DNA of 19,160 nucleotides, taken from NCBI GenBank assembly GCA_022836615.1, contig MU405486.1, positions 1 through 19,160 of the forward strand, read 5' to 3'. The position numbers and the translations under genes were made by a program. This DNA comes from Annulohypoxylon bovei var. microspora (lineage: Eukaryota; Ascomycota; Sordariomycetes; Xylariales; Hypoxylaceae). The notes beneath the pieces are model-generated. The model searched no databases, had not been told where the DNA came from, and saw nothing but the letters and a program-made list of their open reading frames with translations. Positions 6,737-17,014 of this stretch are shown one piece after another; positions within the stretch are counted from its first letter, which is position 1; every line of letters begins with the position of its first letter.

Positions 6737-9700
6737 ATGTCTATGCCGAACCAGAGCTTGCAAGACCACCCGCACCGGCCCTCCTTGACGGCCAACTCTG
6801 AGACTTCCCATGCCTCATCTGATCTGTCTTTCCTTCAGCAGCCGTTTCCTTCCCTCCCAGACCAATCGCATTCCATAGACGCAGTTCCCGATTTGCCGGT
6901 CTCAAGAAACACGAGAGGTCTTGTCATCGACAGTTCAGTTGTCATATTGCCACCCGCCAGGTCCATTCGACGGAAGCCAGTATCGTCGACCGCGTCGCCA
7001 ATTACTGCTAGGTATTCCTCTGGAGAGTACTTGGCCATCGCAAAGGGGTTGCCCAGGCCAGACCAACGGTTTTCTCGCTCTTGCTCGGTGGATAGTCCTA
7101 CCGTGTACGAGTTTCCTCGCCCTCCAGTCCCTAGAGCTGGATTGGAATCGCCTGACGACTTCATATTGATACAGGGAAGCGAGGAGTGAGTCAGGGTCTC
7201 ATTAATCTACAATCCAACGCGAATCATCTAAATCCAGTATATGCTAATTAAGTCTCGATATTAACCAGAAAACGTTCCGTAACTCGTCATCCTCTGGCTT
7301 CTGCCGATTCCATTCTGGCTGTCGTAGCGGGTGAAGTCAAACGTCCAAGTTCTCGGGCTGACAACCCTGTTGCTCCTCAAACACGCCACACAACCGACCT
7401 GTCGCAACACCACGAGCAGTCCACTTATGACGACCTTTTCAGTGACGAAGAGGAGGATCCACTGAGCGAGCACATTCTGGACGGGTATAACTCAGACTCG
7501 TCCTATAATAGTAATTCTAATCCTTCCAATACTATGTCGTTGCATGTCACCCGGAAGACCACACCACCACAATTGAATCTCAAACCAGCCGATTCAATAT
7601 CTGACAACTACGAAGTTAAAACCCCAAACACTGACAAGCCACTGCCTAAATCGCCAAACTCATCAAAGCTAGGAAACTTCTTTGGCTGGAACTCGCCTTC
7701 GAATACAGAGACTTCGGACAAAGGGTTTTCGCCTCTTCCATCACCCTTCCCATTCTCAAAGACAACAAGTGTTACCGATGCATCCCCAGTCACAACAGTT
7801 GGACCACAATCACTACTTGACGCCCCCAAGGCGCTATTCGGATCACCAACTTCTAGAGATTACTGCGAATCGTACTTGGCAACACCACCAACCGCTACGT
7901 TTTCACCTCACCATCAAATCGAAGAGATGGAAGATGAGCTAAAGGCCATCTCGGCCGAATTGGCTGCGTCAATTCGGCGCGAGATGGACCTAGAAGATTT
8001 AGTTGACAGATTACAAACAGAGAGGGATAACCCTACAACAACAGCAAACAAGAGGACCAGCGACTACTTCTCGGATTCGGGATACAGCTCGGCCAAGTTG
8101 AGCGAATATGACCAATCTAGGGAAGAGATCGAGAAGATCCAAAGGAGATCCGAGCAAGAGAAGGCCCAGATCAGGCTTGAGTTGACCAACAAACTCCAGG
8201 ATGAGAGGTCTAGGAGATCAGAGCTCGACGAGCAAATCAAAGAACTCTCAGAGAGGGCATCCCAGATCGATCTTGCGAAAGTTAACAATGTCGATACTAG
8301 TGGACGAGTTAAGGAATTAGAAAGTACCTGTGAGACCCTGCGGCGCAAGCTTACTGAGGAGCGTCAGGTCAAGGATAATTTCGAGGACTTGCTTACAGCG
8401 CTCAAGGACGAGCTTCTGAATGCCTCGAATGAACGCGACAACCTTCGGGACGAAATTGTTCCCCAACTCAGGGCACGCGTGGAAGGCCTTGAAGCACAAG
8501 CTGTGGAACTTGAGAAGATGAACTACGAATCGTCGAAATTGCAGCAGGAGCTTCAGACACTTAAAGTCGAGAACACGTCGTTGAAACAGATGCAGGCTAA
8601 TTCGATGGACACCATTTCCGAAGAAGGTGGATCTCGGCTGTCTCGATCCAATTCTCTTACTGGCCCACCGTCATACTTCAAGCTTCAACGGCCGCCGTCT
8701 GGTATATTGAGATCTAAATCCGTCAAGCCCCCTACCCCGACGGAGTCTCGAGACCAACTTTCGGAGCGACTCAAGGATGTCGAGGAGCAGCGAGATGCTC
8801 TGCACAGGGCACTGAAGAACCTCTTGGATAGACAAGAGCATCAGAATCGGGAAAACGAAAAGAAAATTCGAGTTCTAGAGGTGGAGCGTGAACGACTCCT
8901 TACTGAATCTCCACAGAAAGCCGGCTTCCAGAAGGAAATCACCAATCTTCGAGCCGAAATTAATGTCTTGCGCCGGCGAGCCGAGGAAGCGCTCGAGCAA
9001 AAGTGGCAAGTTGAGAAAGGACTCGGTGGTCTTAAGATGGACCTCGACCGAGCAGAACAGGAGATCGCATCGCTCAGGAGCCTGCTCAATGAGAAAGACA
9101 TCCTCATCCCGCCCTCCCTCGTGCGTCTCAGCAACGGCAGTGACAAATTAGCAGTCCCCGTGACTTCGGAGTCTCTGACGGTAGCTTATCAAGACCTTCA
9201 GAAGGCATATGCCGATTCTCTTGAGCGTATCAAGAAATTAGAGACCAGCAGCTCACAAGACGAGCTTACGAAGATTGCGGTGGAGAAACTGGAGCGGACT
9301 CTTTCTTCTACGATCTCAGAGCGCGACCTTGCTCTTCAGGAGTCAACATCGTATAAGGAGCAGCTCGATGCTCTCAAGGCAGGCGAGCGGGTCTATCTCG
9401 AATCCGAAAAGACGCTTTCCGATGAGCTCGGCGAGTCGGCCCGTCGTGTCGAGGAGTTGGCTGTCCAAGTCCGCCAGCAACTTAACATTAATCAGACTCT
9501 GCGCCAACGCATCACCGATACTGTAGCTCGCGGCGAGGCTGCGCAGAGGTCCAACAAAGACCGCATTACCTCGATGCAGGCACACCTCCGGAACCTAGAG
9601 GAGAAGCTAGATGTTGCTCAAAATGCTTCCGAGGACCGAATCGTGCGCCACGAGGAGGAAATGTCTACTCTTCGAGCTAGCCACAACGATCAGCTGAAAC

Positions 9701-10068
9701 GGATGCGCGACGGACTACGTTCGCCTCGTACGTTCCCGCCGAAGTCCCCCCTATCCCCTCTATTCGCGGCCGCAGGCGCCCGTTCGCCTCGCCTCAGCAC
9801 CACGCGTTCGGGCCCGGCGATGAACGTGTCGGAGGAGTCGCAGATCGACAACCTGCGCGCGCGCGTGGCCGAGCTCGAGAACGCGCTGAGCGACGCGGAC
9901 TCGGAGATGCAGCAGGTGGTCGGGCGCATGAACACGGCGCAGATCGAGGTCCTGCAGCTGCAGGAGGAGCGCGAGGCCGCCGTCAACCAGACGCGCAAGC
10001 TGGAGAGGGAGCTCGGGGCCGAGAAGGTCAAGGCCTTCGAGGGACGATTCAAGAGCTTACAGAACTAG
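6737..10068 (+). CDS. Large coiled-coil protein, two exons (6737-7185, 7269-10068; 1082 aa)
   Basis: I start at ATG 6737 (context CACCATG). Exon 1 ends at a GTGAGT donor (7186). The 83-nt intron holds TGCTAAT as probable branch site and ends AACCAG (7268). Joining is in phase and makes the downstream frame, which would otherwise start at ATG 7534, continuous with exon 1. Residues 1-365 are low-complexity, Ser/Pro-rich and probably disordered, with an acidic stretch (SDEEEDP) and a conserved-looking KLGNFFGW segment (283-290). Heptad-rich coiled coils follow at about 366-403, 428-593, 643-966 and 1003-1078. Basic Ser/Pro linkers at 594-642 (RSNSLTGPPSYFK) and 967-1002 (SPRTFPPKSPLSP) look like phosphorylation targets. 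It resembles proteins that Pezizomycotina annotations call 'M protein repeat protein'; I recall that from memory and the function is unknown. A scaffold or cytoskeleton-linked role is inference only. Confidence 0.85.
7186..7268 (+). other. Spliceosomal intron of the coiled-coil gene
   Basis: The 83-nt intron has a GTGAGT donor, a probable TGCTAAT branch site near 7242 and an AACCAG acceptor. Phase fits exactly: 449 coding bases precede it, and the first base of exon 2 completes a Glu codon. Confidence 0.85.
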
Positions 10069-11510
10069 ACGACGACGAGAAACCCCCGCCTTAGAGTTAA
10101 GACACGTACGTCTCTGCATTATCACGACTCCATGAAATCAAAGCATCGGCATTATACTCTTTAACGTACCTTTCTCGCTTTTTTTTTTTTTTTGGCATTT
10201 ACTGGAACTTTGGCATCCGTCCATGACACGCTTTGCTAGCGCAGCACGCTGTCTGGATCGGAATTGGCGTCGGCATCAAAAGAGTACTTTGGTTTTTTTT
10301 TGGTTTTTGGTTTTCTTCTTTTCCTTCTACTATTACACCTTAAAGATATTGTATATTTACCTAACCCTGCCAGGCCTTGGCTTTGGTCTTTTTGTATAAT
10401 GTTTGAACACTACTTTCGTGCGGACGGGCCTGAGCTGTATATGTAATGTTTTTGCCTAGTTACACTCTTGTGCTTGTATTTTTACGCGGTCGGCCGTGGA
10501 GAGAGTTGTGTATAAAAACATTGACCCGTTGTTGGGTGCACTTAGCTAGTATTAGATTACCGGGAATTAGAGTCTCGAGTTTTGTTGATAATAAAGAATT
10601 CATCAACGCGATGCTTTGATTAGGCTATACTTCCGTGATAGTGAATTGTCTTTTGATAGATTGACAATGCTGTCCTTAGGTTGAGTCCTCTAGGCGCAAG
10701 GACTTAGGGTAGCTGCATCTATGCAAACATCATGATCAATATGAAAGAGTTTGGTGTTTAGAACATGAGATGCCGGAGATTCACGACAGTAAATCGGTCC
10801 CTCTTGTGTCAAGGCGTCTTATATATTCCTTAGAAACAGAAGTTGAAACTAGTTTGTGACACTTATATTCCTCCCAGGAATCCTATCTAGGACTCTGTAA
10901 TTTAACTACATCATGATAGTTCCATCGTCCCAGCTGAGTGGTTACACAACATCCTTCTGTCAGTACAAAGGTGTACCTTGCCATCCCAATTATAGATTTT
11001 TCACATAATATTCGTGAATCTACCTAAATAGGTCATTGGATGGCTTCAATATCGACTGGTTCCAGTGCCGTGGTTTCGTATGCATATCGCCTTTAGTTAC
11101 GTGCGCAAGAGTAGTATTTTGGTAGCACTTGAGATCTCCTTAACATCTATCATATGATTGTTCCATGATCCTAAGATGTACGGCATTCTGACATAGACCA
11201 GTCGATTCGCTTTTCCATGTTACGCAGAGGATCACCCATCCAATCCCGATTCACTATCGCGTAGGTATGTAGGATTAAAAGGGGTTCTTGTAAGAGGTCA
11301 GTCGGTAAGGCTTTCCGGGGAAAGGGAACGGTGCTGTGCAACCTCTTCCGCCTCGTTTAACCTGATCAGATTGCATCGTAGCCTAGATGATTGTTTCATT
11401 GCCGACTCGGGCTCAGCTGTTAATGCGGTATGTTATTTTCTCTCCGTTGATCAAACCCAACTGCAGGAGAGATCAGATAGTGAAGGAAGCCATAGTCCTA
11501 CCGAAAAGGG
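10069..11510. other. 3' flank of the coiled-coil gene and gene-free spacer
   Basis: Contains a T15 run (10179-10193), T-rich sequence at about 10290-10330, and an AATAAA at 10590-10595 that could be a distant polyadenylation signal. The short hydrophobic frame at 10264-10446 begins with TTG and derives from T-rich DNA, so I do not call it. No other gene or RNA was recognised. Confidence 0.5.
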
Positions 11511-11517
11511 TATAAAA
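11511..11517 (+). promoter_or_regulatory. TATA box of the secreted-protein gene
   Basis: TATAAAA lies 153-159 bp upstream of ATG 11670. The intervening leader is C/T-rich, ending in a CCACCC-rich run that gives the start codon a CCACCATG context. Confidence 0.5.
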
Positions 11518-11669
11518 TTCAATATCTCCTATTGCTCTCACCTAAGGCCATCCCCATTTTCTCACCAGTTCATCCAAATCTCCTATCACTGCCATAATAA
11601 TCTGATATTGTATCTTCCGTCGATCACATTCTAGTCAGGAGTGAATTATCCCACTACACCCCACCCACC

Positions 11670-12284
11670 ATGCGTCCCCAAATCTTCCTCCTCGCCGCCG
11701 GCAGCCTAGCCCCCAACGCCCTCGCCCAATCCAGCAGCACCAACCTCCTCTCCGCCTCCGCGCCCGTAAGCACCATCGCCACGATCCCATGCCTGGTCCC
11801 GGGGTTCCAGCTCCTCGAAAGCGGGCTCCCAGCACCGTCCAACAGCGCGCTCGGCAGCTTCGTCGCTAGCGTCGCGAGCCTGAACACGGCGCAGCTCGCC
11901 ACGGACCCGTGCGCGGCCGCGACGTCGCTCGCGTCGGCGCTACCCTCGTCGCTGCGCAGCGACGCGGCCTCGTACCAGTCGCAGCTGGCCAGCTTCGTCA
12001 GCGCGTTCGCGTCCAACGTCAGCTCCGTGTACGCGGAGTGCACGCCGCTGTCGGCCTCCGCCAGCATCTCCGGCGTCGGCTTCTCGCCCGCCGAGATCAC
12101 CGACTCGCTGAACCTCGTCACGGCCTTTGCCGACTCGTCGTGCGTTCGCCTCGCCGGGGCTAAGGCTACGGCGGCGGGCGCGGGTGGCGATAAGAGCAAG
12201 AATGCGGCGGTGGCTAGGCCGACGGGTGTTATCGCGGGTGCGGCGGCGGCGGTTGGGGTTATGGGGGCTGTGGCGCTGCTTTAG
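11670..12284 (+). CDS. Secreted, probably GPI-anchored four-cysteine protein (204 aa)
   Basis: Residues 1-19 form a signal peptide (MRPQIFLLAAGSLAPNALA), with likely cleavage after ALA before Gln20. The mature part is Ala/Ser-rich with four cysteines (41, 81, 124, 158), enough for two disulfides. The spacing DPC...SLASALPSSLRS...SYQSQLASF...YAEC resembles fungal proteins annotated as 'infection structure specific protein' (DUF7735-type); I make that link from memory. The C-terminus (about 186-204) is a hydrophobic tail with no following charges, preceded by a small-residue stretch (AAGAGG, 167-172), as expected for GPI attachment. It would sit at the cell surface or wall; its role is unknown. 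It is intronless and much more GC-rich than its flanks. A 181-codon open frame on the opposite strand is a composition shadow. The start has good context and a TATA box upstream. Confidence 0.75.
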   Translation: MRPQIFLLAAGSLAPNALAQSSSTNLLSASAPVSTIATIPCLVPGFQLLESGLPAPSNSALGSFVASVASLNTAQLATDPCAAATSLASALPSSLRSDAASYQSQLASFVSAFASNVSSVYAECTPLSASASISGVGFSPAEITDSLNLVTAFADSSCVRLAGAKATAAGAGGDKSKNAAVARPTGVIAGAAAAVGVMGAVALL

Positions 12285-13135
12285 GCGGCAGGTTGGGTTG
12301 CAACGTCTTGGTTTGAAGATGGTGTCAGGGGAGTTTGGGGTTACGTTGCTCTACCCCTGAGCTGGCGATAGGGCGGTAATGTGGATATCTACCATTTTCC
12401 TTGTTCGTCTTATGCGGTACGTTCGCTGCTGTATTGTAGTCATGATATCATATAGCCTTGGAGGTCGGTGCTGTTGGCTTCTGTCAATTTTCGTAGATCG
12501 AAGTTATTGGCCATGATATATATCGTTGTTGTTCAAATAGACTTGCTCGAACCAAGATGGTCGAACCTTGGTATCGCGTTATCGGCCCGCCCCGTTGCCG
12601 AAACGTTGTTGCTGTTATAGAATTTAGTAAGAGAAATAATAGTTAGCGATGCTCCTATCCAATAAACTATTGTCGACATGTCGTGCTACCTCATACGTAT
12701 GTTGAATCTGGTGACACCGGTGCCCCTGAGGCTCTAACCTAGGTAGTTTACCACAAATGAACATCTCCGAAAGTTCTCCAGGCTTAAACTCAGTCACTTG
12801 GTCCCCAAAATTATTCCTTTGATAAATCACAATCTCATTCCATATCCTCGATGCAACTGTTCTACTCTAGAGTCGTTGGACCTCGCGGCGTAGTGATACG
12901 ACTTCTTAGTCTTGCCCCATGTCCCGATTTATCGACCCCTTGATGCAGAAGGAACCCAATGCAAAACCCCAAAGCGCCTAGCAGTGATGCTGAAGTATAA
13001 CCATGCAATCGCATCTAAAACCAGCCCATGCATAGTCTCTTCTTTAAAAAGACCCCGTATATGCAAACCCCAATAGTCATATCTCATAGCTCGTACCCCA
13101 TATTGTTGGAAGGGAAGATTGAATAACCCCCCTCT
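12285..13135. other. Convergent intergenic region, no gene supported
   Basis: This is the space between the 3' ends of the secreted-protein gene and the minus-strand small membrane protein gene. It contains an ACCTAGGTAG motif at 12737-12746. The 68-codon minus-strand frame at 12624-12830 has no recognisable features. Confidence 0.5.
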
Positions 13136-13456
13136 CTAAACCTTTGCATTTTGAGGGGGCGTTATTGGTTCGTCGTGGTATGACGTAAATTTGGGCGTCA
13201 CCGGGTCGGCACTCATTATTGTTGATCTCGGAGACGGAGACGGAGACGGAATAGGCGAGGAGTAGAATTCGCTGGATGGCCTTGGCTCCGGCCAGGTTAC
13301 TTTCTCGCTCGGCGGCGACGCCCACCGGTTGGGAGTAGCACGACGTAACAACTTCGACCAGTTGAGTGCGATGTAGATTATGAGGCCAGTAACTACCAAC
13401 ACCACGATAATACAGACGACGATTGCTACGATGAGCGTCTTGGCGAAATCGGCCAT
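13136..13456 (-). CDS. Small single-pass membrane protein, hypothetical (106 aa)
   Basis: ATG 13456 has G at -3 and G at +4, and a TATAAATA box lies about 110-117 bp upstream (13566-13573). Residues 8-32 form one long hydrophobic helix (TLIVAIVVCIIVVLVVTGLI...). Basic residues follow (KLLRR), then a Pro/Ser-rich tail of about 65 residues, suggesting a tail-out membrane anchor. The SPSPSP stretch is encoded by a hexanucleotide repeat (CGGAGA on the plus strand, 13229-13250). The frame stays open upstream to a TAA near 13571 without another ATG. A pyrimidine-rich CTAG at 13524-13527 could be an acceptor, so an earlier coding exon is possible. I recognise no family. It is convergent with the secreted-protein gene. 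Confidence 0.5.
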   Translation of the reverse strand: MADFAKTLIVAIVVCIIVVLVVTGLIIYIALNWSKLLRRATPNRWASPPSEKVTWPEPRPSSEFYSSPIPSPSPSPRSTIMSADPVTPKFTSYHDEPITPPQNAKV

Positions 13457-13565
13457 CTCGTTAGGCGACTCGGGTTTAGAGTCTACAAGCTCTTTGGTGG
13501 AGATGAAAGCGGGCGATGTGCAACTAGAAAAGCAAGTAATTAAGCCAGGGCTTGAACTAGTGTAT

Positions 13566-13573
13566 TATTTATA
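13566..13573 (-). promoter_or_regulatory. TATA box of the small membrane protein gene
   Basis: TATAAATA on the minus strand, about 110 bp upstream of ATG 13456. This spacing is normal for a filamentous-fungal promoter and supports 13456 as the start. Confidence 0.4.
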
Positions 13574-14592
13574 GGTATGTAGCCGTCCGAGGTATTGTAG
13601 AAACGAAAGATCCGCAGCAGTACAAAGTCACAGGAAGTAACAGAGTGAGAGTCAGAATGAGAGTGCCAATATCATATAGCCTTATACTGAGCGATTTTAT
13701 CTATAACGTCACGGACAATAGTAAGACATGTGAGTGAGATGTCAGAGTAATCAGGATTCGCTCTCCGAGTGTCCGACGATGGCGGACAAAGCCGTCGAAT
13801 GCGTTCGAAAGATGCAGCCAACATCTTTCCACACTAGAACTTATAAATCGGGGTTAACAACACTTATGAGCGCTAGAAATGCCCGACTTTCCGGGTTATC
13901 CCAGAACCAGTCCACTAGATTTAATGGTTTCGTCGAACCAAAGACTGAAGAGCAGTTGAGTCGGATCCGCACTGATGAAATTTCCATGTAGATCCGAGTA
14001 TCCGGTGTATGTTTCGTCATCCCTTCACATCTTAAGTGCCAATTCAGCCGCATTAGAAGACGTCAGCTGGGTATAAATCTGCGGTGTGGCTTTTGGTGGC
14101 TTTTAACTTGACCATTTCCGGCTTGGCGCACCGCGGGATGCTATCATACCGCTCATCACATAGAGCAAGCCACATGCAAAGATGCCTTACGATGTGCGAT
14201 GTGGAAGCGTTACGTGCTGCATGATTCATCGTTCAAATATTTATTTCAAACATAATAATTCGTTTATTCATATATTCGTCTATTCGTCTATTCGTTTTAA
14301 AAATTCATATCATTGTATTAAAATTATCTTTTGGGTATCCCATTAACTGGCAATTGTCTGTAATAGATACCTACCTAGGTAGGGATGGAAACATGTAGAA
14401 TAGGAGGTACTATTCAACTGACCTAGAGATGCTCTCAGCAAATCAGGATCGGAATCAGCTTCTGCGCGAATCGGTGGGCTGTTTGTTACCTGTGTTTAAA
14501 TGTATTCTGCCTTTTGAACTCTGTCTGCAGACAATTGCCCATTAGCGGGATAATGAATATATCATTTCAAAAATGAAGCCATTTATTAACAG
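13574..14592. other. Spacer with low-complexity repeats
   Basis: No gene is supported. The frames at 13734-13991 (plus, GTG start) and 13841-14053 (minus) overlap antisense and are unrecognised. It holds three copies of TATTCGT(C/T) (14273-14296) inside an AT-rich patch and the 14-bp palindrome CCTACCTAGGTAGG (14370-14383). Confidence 0.45.
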
Positions 14593-15130
14593 TTATTTGG
14601 TTTCTGCAGATTTTTGCGAAGTATAATCCATCTCATATCCTAGTTCGCTATTCGCATCGCTTCGGTTATGATAGCTCAGCCTAACCTCCTGTGTTTGTAC
14701 GATCCCCCCCAGCGAAGTGTGTACTGGTGCGTGGGCTGCGCCGAGAATACTTTTCTCACTATCCGCGTCGCCGTGGGTGTCGAAGGTATCTCTACGAGAG
14801 CTGACGACCGTCGTTACAGTATTGCTTTGGTGTAGGATCTTGGGAGCACCTTTCGCCTGACTCTTCACATCGGATTTGTTGCCGGTGCTGCGACCGTAGC
14901 GATCGATAGATGATGATATCTCCTTGATTAAAGCTCGAAGAACAGGTATCGATGCGGCGATGATGGTAACCGATGATTCAGCCACGTACCATATAACAAG
15001 TGTTGTTCCTTGGGCTTAGGGAGGAGTTAGTCACGGAGACATTATTGACGGCGCCATGGACTTACTCGAGAACGTCCCAGCAGCGAGGAGAGGTAGGTAA
15101 ACACATCTCATAATGGCAGTTATTCCAGCA
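14593..15130 (-). pseudogene. 3' part of a fungal rhodopsin-like (Pth11-related) membrane receptor gene
   Basis: Two exons are visible: 15130-15066 and 15014-14593. They are separated by a 51-nt intron with donor GTAAGT (15065), branch GACTAAC and acceptor TAAG (15015). Translation gives 161 residues beginning GITAIMRCVYLPLLAAGTF, then VIWYVAESSVTIIAASIPVLRAL. This is the last two helices and the characteristic W..vE.s..iiaasiPvLR signature of the fungal rhodopsin-domain family, followed by a hydrophilic Ser-rich tail ending in a normal stop. There are no internal stops. Immediately upstream are a perfect TACTAAC (15147-15141) and TAG acceptor (15133-15131), so another exon once preceded this one. 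The DNA beyond it is full of stops and shows no helices 1-5. An in-frame ATG at 15138 could give a 164-residue product if the acceptor is unused. I call it a 5'-truncated relic. Confidence 0.7.
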
Positions 15131-17014
15131 CTAGGCATTGGTTAGTACCTAGGTAATTTCTTTTCAGCCATGGTCCGCGAACACCTCAATCAACGGGCTC
15201 GCCGAGTCACCTATGGTTGAACGTTTATAACTTATTAATACCACTGCTTCCCACTTAGACGTTGATTGCTTTCATATTTTCAAGTTTAACCAGAACTTAA
15301 CGAAGCGTGTGACCTCAAAAGGGTCGACGACAAGGTTCGCGATGCATATATTTAAAGGGGGGTATTAACCCCTCATTTGTATTAAGTTAAGCTAGAAATA
15401 TCGTCAATAAGCTGAAATTTTCGAGGATATGATTTGACTTAGTTAAGTACTAACTAACTAGAAATTTGACTTGTTTCGCTTTGGGAGTCCTGGCACCAAT
15501 ACACATAGTGCTAGTTAGACGTTTGTTGCCAAACATGACACATTCATAGTGCCGTGCTAACCCCTTTGCCGTCCCCTTTCATGAAGATGTTCCTCGAGCG
15601 TCAATGAGGACCGTCATAGATTTTTCCTCCAGCGGCAGCCAGCAAACATGAAAAAATAATGTTCGCTATAAGACCGAGTCATTCGTTTATTGTTCTTAGC
15701 AGAGCGCCTCAGATCTGGGGCGTAAAACTGTTTTCTGTTCTTGCCTATGCTAGGGACCTTGGTGTAGGTATGTAGTTGATCGCCGTGCCAATTCCTTACA
15801 TAAGGTAAGTAAAATACCGGTAATTAGCCAAACTAAAATTCGGTAGCTCTATCTGGTAGGTAGCGAATTGCTCGGCTTGGCTACCGAAAAATAGACCAGG
15901 GCACCAGGGTCCTCTTTTGGGTCGATGGAGTTTCTCCATATGACAATGTTTTCGTAGATGCATACGCTACTTTCGGCTTCTTGTGCCTTTTCTGTTCCGT
16001 TTTTGGTCCTCTACTGGCGTTGCTGCTAGCACCTATGCATAATAGGGGTATAATAAGACGCGGTGATGATGCGCAGAACAAACAGATTTACACATCTTAG
16101 CTCAGAGAGCTTCATTAGTCTGTGGTTCTACGTGGGTTTCATTTCATATGCCATGTGCGTTTCCACTCAGCTGGACCCAGTCTGGTATTTTAGTCACGAT
16201 CTGCCTCGCCCGTGACTTCTGACGAGATCGGTAATATGTATGTCACACACCCTGCTCAGATCATAGTGAATCGATTCGACTCTGCGTTATTAGGTTATAT
16301 TGCCACGCTTATGGAACGCTCCACATTCGGATATCACATCCGATCGAAATAGATAGGAATCCTTTACTTAAGCTTTTTTCAGTTTAGTATGAGATTTGGA
16401 TTGCGATCCGACTTAGCTATTAATATGCTTCCATTGTATAGCGCGCCTTGGCGTAGGTTGTGAGCCTTTAGCTAAAAAGTTGAATACACCGTAGAACACC
16501 ATAATTATTCGATAACGAAGAGTACCTCGATGGATTTTGAGATTTCTTTACTAGAATTTGTCGTTCCTTGTTCTATACATGGCTGCTTCTAACATTAACT
16601 CTGCAGACGGGGTGCCGTAATGAAATGAGAAACCGGCAAACTACATCTCACTGATGCCCTGACTATACTACGAAGGGTAGGATGTATCGTGATGTGTTTA
16701 GCTGGAAATGCCTATACGTAAAGGATATAGGACTGAGAAGAATGGGGCGCGGGATAAAGAGCTGTTCCCTAGTTGTTGCTAGACACATATTATGACGAGA
16801 AGTATGTTATCCAACTGCTGGTAATTTTTTGCGGGACGAAGATTTTTGTATCAAACATAGAGCTAGGGCAGAGAGGCTTCGAGATCCCCACGCAACGTCG
16901 CTGTTACCATAACCGTCAGGTTCGCATCGTGACAGGATAGTCATATTTCATTGATAAGACTACATACAATGTCTCGAAAGCCAATTGGTAAGCATAATGA
17001 ACTAACCATAGCCA
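15131..17014. other. Gene-free region upstream of the receptor relic
   Basis: I looked here for the missing receptor exons and did not find them. The only frame above 60 codons (15881-16081, minus) begins with TTG and is unconvincing. ACCTAGGT and GGTAGGTAG motifs occur at 15147-15154 and 15855-15863. No RNA gene was recognised. Confidence 0.5.

Noticed and set aside
10264..10446. Short hydrophobic plus-strand frame after the coiled-coil gene
   Set aside because: It starts with TTG and its hydrophobicity comes from T-rich 3' flank DNA.
11654..12199. 181-codon minus-strand open frame opposite the secreted-protein gene
   Set aside because: It mirrors a GC-rich, Ala/Ser-rich coding region; the plus frame has a signal peptide, conserved cysteine spacing, a TATA box and good start context, while the minus frame has none.
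13841..14053. 70-codon minus-strand frame
   Set aside because: Overlaps an unrelated plus-strand frame; neither has a recognisable domain or clear promoter.
15881..16081. 66-codon minus-strand frame as the missing receptor exon
   Set aside because: No transmembrane helices or family motifs, and it begins at TTG.
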